From assembly GCA_910587645.1 (NCBI GenBank), contig CAJUNA010000008.1, positions 15,350 through 79,349 of the forward strand: a DNA stretch of 64,000 nucleotides. The letters are read 5' to 3'. Positions 57,980 through 64,000 of this stretch are shown one piece after another; within the stretch, counting starts at the first letter, position 1, and each line of letters begins with the position of its first letter. Under the pieces are notes generated by a model. That model was not told the origin of the DNA. It did no database searches and was given only the letters and a program-made list of their open reading frames with translations. A program made the position numbers and the translations under genes. The DNA comes from an uncultured Oscillospiraceae bacterium (GTDB lineage Bacteria; Bacillota; Clostridia; Oscillospirales; Oscillospiraceae).

Positions 57980-60121
57980 TCACCGCGCGGTGCCGTTAAT
58001 GAGCGTATCCAGCATGGAATCAATCGTGGTGAGCAGACGGCAGGCCGCCGAATAGGATTTGCTGAACTGCATCATATTGGTCGCCTCATCGTTAAGGTCC
58101 ACGCCGGAAATACTCTGCCTGCTGTTTTCCAGGTCGAGGGTAGAGAGGGCGTAGTTCTCGGCCTTCCCCTCGGTAGCCTGGGCGTCATCGCCCAACACGC
58201 CGGAGATAGCGGTAAACACCTCCTGGAAAGACCCGTGGAACACGGGCAGCGTCGCGTGGGCATCCCCTTGGACATCCTTGGCGATAAAGTCCCGCTTCTT
58301 GGTAAACTCGGCGATCATATCCACAATGTTGTCCCGCCGGGTCGTGTGGCTGACCTCGGTGCCATCCTCCTTGACCTCGCTCTTTTCCCTGGTATTGAGC
58401 AGCCGCACGGTATGGTTGCCCCAGGCGTCAGAGATAGAGATATTCGCGGCGGTAATCCCATCCGGGTCATTATTATCGCCCCGGTTACTGAGCAGCACGC
58501 CGCCGTCATAAAAGCTGTACCCCGGCTGTTTCGCCGCCTGCGCCCGCACACGCTCGATCATGTCCTTTTGCTCGGCGGTCGCCTGCTTCCTGAACACAAC
58601 CACGTCATTCCCCTTGCTGTCCTTCACCGTTTCCGTGATTTGGCCCCAAGTAATCGGAACCCCTCCTGCGTCCAAAATCGCATTTCCATCCTTATCCACA
58701 GGACCCGTGGGAGGATTGCCGCCCATATCATACACCACATCCAGGGAAATCTGGTTCATCTCATTAAAGACCTTGGCGAACTCCTTGGCAAGGTTATCCA
58801 GCGCCCTCTCATAGTAGGGAATCCCGCGCTTTGTGTTCGCGTTCGCGTCCCGGGCAATATCATCCGCCGAGGAGTACTCCCCTTCCCGGGTCAGCATTTC
58901 GCGGATTGCCTGCAAGCTGCCCAGTGCGGTGGTAGCATGTACCGTCCCATCGGGATTGGTATAATTCCCGCAGAAAGTAGTATCTCCCAGCGCGATTTCC
59001 TCGCTTTTCCCGCTGGCGGTACCCCTATCCTCCATCTTGCGGCCCCTCTGGTCAATCAGCGGCTCCACCCGCATCAGATAGCGGCTCTCGGCTTCCGTAG
59101 GACTCTTCTCATCGAAGTTAAAGTACCCCTCGCCTTTCGTCGGGTCAGCAGGGTCAACAGCGGTCGCCTCATCCCAGTCGTCCGTAGTACTACCGTCCGC
59201 CAGCATATACTTGCCATCCTTCTTGGGGTCATACGCCGGGTCCTTCACCTTTTTGGGATCATAATTCGGATTCAAATTCGGCATCCGCCCCGGCATAGTG
59301 ATCTGCCCGCCAAAAATGCCGTCCACCAGCTTGATAGGCTTCCCATCCGGCCCCTTGCTGTTGGCGATGGTAACGGTCAGCTTCTCCACCTCAGAGAACT
59401 GGTCAATGTGCTCCATGGAGTAGGTAACCTCAATGTTCATATACCCGGACAGCTTATCCAGCGCCAGGTTCCGGGCGTCCCTCAGCTCCAGGGCCTTGTC
59501 GCCGTAGATATTCTGGGTACGGATCTGGGCGTTCAAATCCCGGATTTCGGTCAGCAGCTTGTTGACATCGGAGAGGGATTCCTTCAGCTCATTGACCTTA
59601 TTATCCTTAATATCGGCCAAGTCATCGGCGGCCTTGTTAAAGTAAGTAGTCAGTACGCTGGCGGCGGAGCGCACCAGCTTATCATATTCCTCGGACCCAA
59701 TATTGGTGTTTTCATCCTGGAGGGCTTCCATCAGCTTGCCGAACTGGGCCTCGATCACGCCGAACCCGTCCTGGCCCTTCCCCACCTCGTCCAGGATATT
59801 GCCAATCTGGTAGAGGGAGTTCAGCTTCTCGTCATTGGCCCCCAGCTTGGAGTTCTCATTGCGGTAGCGGATGTCCAGGTAGGGATCCCGGAGCTGGGTC
59901 GCCCCCCGGGTCAGTACGCCGTAGCCCACGTTGGTGTTAAAGATGTTCGCGTACTTCCCCTGGCCGGTAGAGTAGAGGCTCACCAGGTCCATCCTCTGCC
60001 GGGTGTACCCCTTGGTATTGATGTTCGCGATATTATTTCCGGTAACGCTCAGCGACGCCTGGGACGCATAAATCCCCAGGCGCGCCGTCGTAAACTGACC
60101 AAAAGTACCGATAACAGCCAT
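57980..60121 (-). CDS. flgK: Hook-filament junction protein FlgK
   Basis: A 713-residue protein with N-terminal axial motif ASLSVTGNNIANINTKGYTRQRMDLV and C-terminal SGVDLNDEATNMMQFSKSYSAACRLLTTID. The middle (about 260-350 and 460-560) holds outer domains rich in DPKK, DPAD and PDG turns. It joins hook and filament with FlgL. ATG after AAGGAG; 50 bases after flgN. Confidence 0.95.
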   Translation of the reverse strand: MAVIGTFGQFTTARLGIYASQASLSVTGNNIANINTKGYTRQRMDLVSLYSTGQGKYANIFNTNVGYGVLTRGATQLRDPYLDIRYRNENSKLGANDEKLNSLYQIGNILDEVGKGQDGFGVIEAQFGKLMEALQDENTNIGSEEYDKLVRSAASVLTTYFNKAADDLADIKDNKVNELKESLSDVNKLLTEIRDLNAQIRTQNIYGDKALELRDARNLALDKLSGYMNIEVTYSMEHIDQFSEVEKLTVTIANSKGPDGKPIKLVDGIFGGQITMPGRMPNLNPNYDPKKVKDPAYDPKKDGKYMLADGSTTDDWDEATAVDPADPTKGEGYFNFDEKSPTEAESRYLMRVEPLIDQRGRKMEDRGTASGKSEEIALGDTTFCGNYTNPDGTVHATTALGSLQAIREMLTREGEYSSADDIARDANANTKRGIPYYERALDNLAKEFAKVFNEMNQISLDVVYDMGGNPPTGPVDKDGNAILDAGGVPITWGQITETVKDSKGNDVVVFRKQATAEQKDMIERVRAQAAKQPGYSFYDGGVLLSNRGDNNDPDGITAANISISDAWGNHTVRLLNTREKSEVKEDGTEVSHTTRRDNIVDMIAEFTKKRDFIAKDVQGDAHATLPVFHGSFQEVFTAISGVLGDDAQATEGKAENYALSTLDLENSRQSISGVDLNDEATNMMQFSKSYSAACRLLTTIDSMLDTLINGTAR

Positions 60122-60171
60122 AATAAACGATCTCCTTCTGCAAAATCAAATCATCGTGAAACGCCCGGGGC

Positions 60172-60636
60172 TCACGCCCGGAAATCGGCCTGCCTTGGCT
60201 GACCCTCTGGGGGCGGCCCGCCCTGCGCGGCCTGGTCTTCCATAGCCTTCTGGATATTCTCAATCGTCCGCAGGTTGCACTCGAGGGTATTGCGCGCTAC
60301 CTCGGACGCGGACTGGAACACCTCGTACCGCCTCCGCAGCCGTTCTACCACGGCCTTGGTTTCCAAATGGGACTCTCTGGGACCGCGCTCCTCCAGCTCC
60401 CGCAGGGGGACGCCTTTCAGGCCAAGCTGTTCCAGCATTTTCCCCCGCTTCTGCTCCATACCCCGCAGGGACAGGCTGATCACCTGCTCCTGCTTCATGC
60501 ACTCTTCCACCTTGTCCAGCGCGCCCTGGCTGACGGCGGCGGTTTTTTCCCGTTCGATAACGGTCAATCTCTCCATGGTCTCCCCAACCTGATCCAGCAG
60601 TTGGAGATAATCCCGCCAAACGCCCATATCCATCAT
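60172..60636 (-). CDS. flgN: Flagellar export chaperone FlgN
   Basis: A 154-residue helical chaperone for FlgK and FlgL. LQLLDQVGETMERLTVIEREKTAAV and MKQEQVISLSLRGMEQKRGKMLEQLGL match FlgN, and the C-terminal helix binds cargo. The ATG overlaps the flgM stop (TGATG) and has GGAGG seven bases before it. Confidence 0.9.
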   Translation of the reverse strand: MMDMGVWRDYLQLLDQVGETMERLTVIEREKTAAVSQGALDKVEECMKQEQVISLSLRGMEQKRGKMLEQLGLKGVPLRELEERGPRESHLETKAVVERLRRRYEVFQSASEVARNTLECNLRTIENIQKAMEDQAAQGGPPPEGQPRQADFRA

Positions 60637-60938
60637 TCGCCATCCTCCATCAGCAGGAGCATCCTGGCGGCGGTCTCCCGCGGCTCGATCTGGTACTCGC
60701 CCGCGCTGACCTGGCGGCGCAGCTCCTGAATCTTACCGGTGGTGTTATAGGTCCTCACCTGGTAGGAGAGGTTTGCCACCATTTCCCGGAAGCTTCCCCG
60801 GTCCTGACACGCGGACGCGGTAAACTGGTCATAGCGGCTGTCCTGGGCCTGCGCCCTGCTTGCGCCGGAGGGGGCGGCGGGACGCACGGCGTTAGTTTGA
60901 ATGGGCAGAAAGCCCTCTGCACCCTTAATTTTCATCAT
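60633..60938 (-). CDS. flgM: Anti-sigma factor FlgM
   Basis: A 101-residue FlgM. The C-terminal segment (VANLSYQVRTYNTTGKIQELRRQVSAGEYQIEPRETAARML) is the sigma-28-binding part; the N-terminal half is disordered. It holds FliA until the hook is done. ATG at 60938 follows GGGAGG by six bases. It is first in the flgM-N-K-L-yviE-fliW-csrA operon. Confidence 0.9.
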   Translation of the reverse strand: MMKIKGAEGFLPIQTNAVRPAAPSGASRAQAQDSRYDQFTASACQDRGSFREMVANLSYQVRTYNTTGKIQELRRQVSAGEYQIEPRETAARMLLLMEDGE

Positions 60939-61141
60939 GAACGACCTCCCAATTTCGTGCCGGCCAGACCGGGCCGGCCTTACAGGCCACATCATCCGGC
61001 ATAGACGTCTTTGTACTATTTTTATCGGTCTGGAAACAAAAAAAATAATGAGGGGGAAGAAAATTTTTGCAAAATCCTGGTACATGTCCCCGCTTCCCTT
61101 TCCCCGCCGGAGGAAAAATAAGAAAAGTTTTGAAAATTCCA
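60939..61141. other. Intergenic region upstream of flgM
   Basis: This region has no gene. On the minus strand ACCGATAA at 61022-61029, about 85 bases before flgM, matches the sigma-28 -10 box, but the -35 (TAAA expected near 61045) reads only TTAT. A sigma-28-type promoter is thus possible but weak. A-rich runs lie at 61038-61075. Confidence 0.35.
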
Positions 61142-61170
61142 TTGCAAGCCGGCGCGGTTTCCGATATAAT
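61142..61170 (+). promoter_or_regulatory. Sigma-A promoter of the PilZ gene
   Basis: TTGCAA (61142-61147) and TATAAT (61165-61170) lie 17 bases apart, about 70 bases before the PilZ-protein start. CCGATATAA overlaps the -10, so a sigma-28 reading was checked, but there is no matching -35. Confidence 0.65.
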
Positions 61171-61238
61171 GGAACGGAGATAACAGCGCGGGCCGCACCG
61201 CCGTCCCGCGCGGAATAACGGGGGGATTTGATCTGCCT

Positions 61239-61880
61239 ATGTTTGAGAAATGCAAGAAAGCGGATATTATTGAAAAAACCGGCGCATTGATTTGCCAAAG
61301 CCGGGTCAGCGTCAGCCGCACCGGGGACGTCCTTTTAGTAATCCCCCGCGCCGCCACATATAAAGCCAATTCCAACTACCGGGTTGTATTTTACGATCCT
61401 GTGTTGGGCCGCGTCACCTGCCGGTGCCGCTTAAGCGCGTCCCTGCCGCTGCCCGGCGGGGAGCTGTGCTCCCTTCGCTGCGAAGTTCTCGAGCAGCTTG
61501 CCCAGGATCAGCGGCGCCAGGACGTCAAGATACCCCTTGGGGTCAACGTTATGCTTCACGCCCTCTACCAGCCCGGGGATACCGTCCGCGCACCGGAATC
61601 CGGCGTACCGGCCACCATTGTCAACATCAGCGCAGGGGGCGTCTATCTGCGCACCTCCCTGCTGATGGCCAAGGGCCGGCGGGTATGGTTCGACTTCCAG
61701 CCTGGAGAGGAAAAACTGACCCTCAGCGCCCAGGTCCTCCGGGCGGAAAACGCGTCTTTGAGCCAGAACCAGATTCTATACGGCTACGGCTGCAAATTCA
61801 TCAATATGCTCTCCAAGCACGAAACGATGCTACGCAGCTTCATCTTCCAGCAGCAGCGCCAGCAGCGCAATCAGGAGTGA
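61239..61880 (+). CDS. PilZ-domain c-di-GMP-binding protein
   Basis: A 213-residue protein with an N-terminal YcgR-like beta domain (about 10-90) and a C-terminal PilZ domain (about 95-205). The c-di-GMP signature is visible: QRRQDVKIPL (RxxxR-type) and NISAGGVYLRT (N/DxSxxG). Such proteins brake the motor by touching MotA or FliG. It sits next to the flgM operon, on the other strand. SD GGGGGG is about 14 bases from the ATG, so the start is less sure. Confidence 0.88.
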   Translation: MFEKCKKADIIEKTGALICQSRVSVSRTGDVLLVIPRAATYKANSNYRVVFYDPVLGRVTCRCRLSASLPLPGGELCSLRCEVLEQLAQDQRRQDVKIPLGVNVMLHALYQPGDTVRAPESGVPATIVNISAGGVYLRTSLLMAKGRRVWFDFQPGEEKLTLSAQVLRAENASLSQNQILYGYGCKFINMLSKHETMLRSFIFQQQRQQRNQE

Positions 61881-61884
61881 CCCG

Positions 61885-62652
61885 ATGCGCCATCTATACG
61901 CCGTAGAAGGCGAAGCCCAGCTTCGCGCCTATCAAGCCTCCGTCTCGCTCCTCCAGCCCCGGCTGGAGGAGTATCTCCATTTTCTCCGAACCCGTTACGA
62001 AGTAAGGAGCCTTCCCCGCGCCATTGTCTGGACGAGCGCGGAGGCGGCCACGAGCCTTCTTGGCAGCATCCCGGTCCCGGCCTACACCAACGATTACCGG
62101 GTCGTGCTGACAGCGGACCTGTCCGCCTGGCGGGATATCTACCTGCGCCAGTTGGAGGGCCTCCCAGACGCCCCGGAGACCCGGGAGATCCGGGCCTATT
62201 ACGAAACGGCGCTGAACGAAAACCATCTTCTCGCCATCCTGGGCCACGAGCTGGCCCACCACAGCGAGCTGTTTCTGGACGGCTTTGACAGCGGCCGTGA
62301 GGCCGGCGTCTGGTTCGAGGAGGGCATGGTGGAGTACATCGCCCGCCGCTATTTCCTGACGCCCCGGGAGTTTGCGGCGGAATCCCATGTCAACCGCCTG
62401 CTGGTAAACCTTCACTCTCCCCGTCTTGGGAGCTGTTCCCTGGAGGAATTTGGCACGTCCACCTACGATGGCAGCTACGCCGCCATATTTTTCGAATACT
62501 GGCGCAGCTTCCTGGCGGTAGAATCCCTGACCGCCCGTTTCGGCGGGGTGGAAGCGGTATTTGCCTCCTACCGCCGCTGGCACGAAGAGGGGGAGCGCCA
62601 GCCCCTGGCCCAATGGTTCTCCCTGGAACCGCCCTTAAAGGAGCCAACATGA
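61885..62652 (+). CDS. Putative zinc metalloprotease (HELAHH)
   Basis: A 255-residue protein with a gluzincin-like site: GHELAHHSELF gives two His ligands and the Glu base, and WFEEGMVEYIARRYF about 23 residues on gives the third ligand Glu. No signal peptide or membrane helix is seen, so it may act in the cytosol. I recognise no closer family. It starts four bases after the PilZ stop and overlaps the methyltransferase start by four bases (ATGA), so the three genes form an operon. Confidence 0.75.
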   Translation: MRHLYAVEGEAQLRAYQASVSLLQPRLEEYLHFLRTRYEVRSLPRAIVWTSAEAATSLLGSIPVPAYTNDYRVVLTADLSAWRDIYLRQLEGLPDAPETREIRAYYETALNENHLLAILGHELAHHSELFLDGFDSGREAGVWFEEGMVEYIARRYFLTPREFAAESHVNRLLVNLHSPRLGSCSLEEFGTSTYDGSYAAIFFEYWRSFLAVESLTARFGGVEAVFASYRRWHEEGERQPLAQWFSLEPPLKEPT

Positions 62653-63392
62653 AAGAAAACAAATACGACAACGAGGCCTTCCAGCAAAAATACGCCGCCA
62701 TGCCCCGCTCACAGAAAGGCCTGTCCGGCGCCGGCGAATGGCCCGCCCTGCAATCGCTTCTGCCCGCCTTCGCCGGGCGGCGGGTGCTGGACCTGGGCTG
62801 CGGCTACGGCTGGCACTGCGCCTATGCCTGCGGCCAAGGCGCGTCCTATGTGCTGGGAACGGATTTATCCGAAAAGATGCTGGAGCGCGCCGCCCGGGAA
62901 AACGGGGGCGGATGTATCGAGTACCGCCGCGCCGCCATGGAGGACCTAGCCTTCCCGCCGGGGAGCTTCGACATCGTCCTCAGCTCCCTGGCCTTCCACT
63001 ACGTCCGGGACTTCGCCCCCCTGGTGGAAAACATCTACCGCTGGCTGGCCCCGGGCGGGGACTTCATTTTCTCCATGGAGCACCCGGTATTCACCGCCTA
63101 CGGCAGCCAGGACTGGTACTATGATGAAAACGGCGGCATCCTCCACTTCCCGGTGGACAATTACTATATGGAAGGACCCCGGGACGCCCGTTTCCTCGGT
63201 GAGCACATCGTCAAATACCACCGCACCCTGACCACCTGCATCGACACGCTTCTCCAAGCCGGCTTCCAGCTCCGCCGCCTTGTGGAGCCGCAGCCCCCGG
63301 CGGACATGCTGGATCTCCCCGGCATGCGGGACGAGCTTCGCCGCCCCATGATGCTCCTGGTTTCCGCGTCAAAGCCCTACCCTAACACATAA
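62649..63392 (+). CDS. SAM-dependent class I methyltransferase
   Basis: A 247-residue methyltransferase. VLDLGCGYGWHCAYA is motif I, GTDLSEKMLERA motif II, FDIVLSSLAFHYVRDF motif IV and RWLAPGGDFIFSMEHP motif V. It resembles the small-molecule (ubiE-like) group. Substrate unknown. ATG at 62649 follows AAAGGAG and overlaps the preceding stop. Confidence 0.92.
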   Translation: MKENKYDNEAFQQKYAAMPRSQKGLSGAGEWPALQSLLPAFAGRRVLDLGCGYGWHCAYACGQGASYVLGTDLSEKMLERAARENGGGCIEYRRAAMEDLAFPPGSFDIVLSSLAFHYVRDFAPLVENIYRWLAPGGDFIFSMEHPVFTAYGSQDWYYDENGGILHFPVDNYYMEGPRDARFLGEHIVKYHRTLTTCIDTLLQAGFQLRRLVEPQPPADMLDLPGMRDELRRPMMLLVSASKPYPNT

Positions 63393-63480
63393 AAAAGTCT
63401 TCCACTGGGAGCACTCTGTAAAAAAGTACTCTCCGCATGGCGAGCCCGCAAGTAAAAACGATCTAATTGAGATGGCGTAG

Positions 63481-63648
63481 TTACGGCTGCGCCGTCTTTT
63501 TCTTACGCTTCCGTATGGCTTTGTAGTAGGTCAGATACCCTTGTTCCAGTTCCTCCGGGTTGGATGCCACGATTTTATTGATGAACTTATGGCTAATTTC
63601 AGGCGTCAACTTCGTCAACCACGTCACCTGGCTGTACCGAGGATTCCA
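63481..63648 (-). pseudogene. Degenerate C-terminal end of a serine recombinase
   Basis: A 56-codon frame reads RYSQVTWLTKLTPEISHKF then INKIVASNPEEL and YYKAIRKRKKK before a stop. LTPEI..FINKI is like the C-terminal DUF4368-type end of large serine recombinases. The frame has no start and is cut by a stop about 16 codons upstream, so this is a remnant. The area 63393-63480 and 63649-63870 shows no intact gene. Confidence 0.4.
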
Positions 63649-63877
63649 TGCAGGAATCGCTCTTGCGCTAGCAGGAACCTCACGCCGGGGAGATCACCAG
63701 GGAGGAATATTCTACCATAAAACCAACTGGGCGCGTACCTGTGACGGCAGCAAAGGGTTTGACAACCATGCTCCTTGGAGAAAGGAAAAATAGGGCAAAC
63801 CTGCAAATACATGTCAAGCCCCAAAATAAAAAAGTCGGAAAATTTTTAGAAGGGACAAGAAGGGTACAACAAATCAA

Positions 63878-63912
63878 GCCGGTCAGCGAGGAATTTTTGC
63901 GAACCGGCTGAA
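63878..63912 (-). terminator. Terminator-like hairpin at the right edge
   Basis: AGCCGGT and ACCGGCT arms enclose an imperfect inner stem; on the minus strand TTGATTTGTTG follows. It lies about 20 bases past the stop of the partial gene at 63931. Confidence 0.5.
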
Positions 63913-63930
63913 AGTGTTTGTTGTGTTCGG

Positions 63931-64000
63931 TTAAGCGGCGGTATTTGCCTCAGCGTCCAGCAGCGCCAGGTGCGCCATCACCCTGGCATAGTAGACACGC
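63931..64000 (-). CDS. C-terminal end of an unidentified gene
   Basis: The last 22 codons of a frame entering from the right edge: RVYYARVMAHLALLDAE then ANTAA and stop. A terminator-like hairpin follows, supporting a real gene end. Too short to name. Confidence 0.5.
   Translation of the reverse strand, partial: RVYYARVMAHLALLDAEANTAA

Noticed and set aside
56408..60202. A 1264-codon open frame on the plus strand
   Set aside because: It is antisense to flgL and flgK, has no ribosome binding site or family similarity, and comes from GC-skewed codon use of the real genes.
61161..61169. Sigma-28 promoter for the PilZ gene
   Set aside because: CCGATATAA is a good -10, but no TAAA lies 15 bases upstream; the sigma-A reading fits better.
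63624..63824. A 66-codon minus-strand frame
   Set aside because: No ribosome binding site, no recognisable motif, and it overlaps the recombinase remnant in another frame.

Overview
The window looks like a chromosomal piece of a flagellated, GC-rich, Gram-positive anaerobe of class Clostridia, probably near the Oscillospiraceae. The reasons are the flagellar gene order (flgB-flgC-fliE...fliY-cheY-fliO-P-Q-R-flhB-flhA-fliA, a FliY type motor phosphatase, CheC/CheD/CheV, CsrA/FliW, a YviE-like protein and a YjfB-like protein), strong GGAGG ribosome binding sites, frequent TTG/GTG starts and lipoprotein signals. No species is claimed. No rRNA, tRNA, CRISPR array or intact insertion sequence was seen.

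Layout. 1-9.5 kb is metabolic. A truncated D-2-hydroxyacid dehydrogenase, two small proteins, an Fe-S aldo/keto reductase, a cytidylate-kinase-like protein, carbamate kinase, a YgeW-type carbamoyltransferase and a YgeY-type M20 hydrolase all lie on the minus strand. Facing away from them on the plus strand are a YheO/DauR-type regulator and a fold-type-II PLP enzyme. Divergent promoters with a 20-bp-spaced direct repeat between them suggest that the regulator controls a carbamoyl-amino-acid or ureide catabolic module that ends in carbamoyl phosphate and ATP. 9.5-15.2 kb is a mixed stretch: a small helical protein, a small DNA-binding-like protein, threonine synthase, a NatAB-type ABC exporter with an operator-like promoter, an Ig-like lipoprotein and a hotdog thioesterase.

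15.2-61 kb is a motility island, almost all on the minus strand. Block A (15-25 kb) holds a YjfB-like protein, a lipoprotein, an FtsA-like ATPase with C-terminal beta-grasp-like repeats, a chemoreceptor, an orphan FtsE-like ATPase, a small unknown protein, FliS and a very large FliD. Block B is a plus-strand insert (24.9-26.6 kb) with a ParA ATPase and a protein carrying a long Glu-Pro repeat and a ComFB domain. Block C (26.6-54.6 kb) is the fla/che operon, with a sigma-A-like promoter near 54.8 kb; it ends in cheC, cheD, cheV and an EAL-HDOD protein with a decayed EAL site. Block D (55.0-60.9 kb) is flgM-flgN-flgK-flgL-yviE-fliW-csrA. fliL, flhF, flhG, cheA, cheW, cheB, cheR and flagellin are not in the window.

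61.2-63.4 kb carries a plus-strand PilZ protein, a zinc-protease-like protein and a methyltransferase. The last 600 bases hold a degenerate serine-recombinase tail and the end of an unidentified gene.

The most interesting candidates are the ParA-ComFB pair as a possible cyclic-dinucleotide-responsive positioning system in a locus lacking flhF/flhG, and a FliY whose linker carries two copies of a FliM-N-like (CheY-P-binding) peptide.
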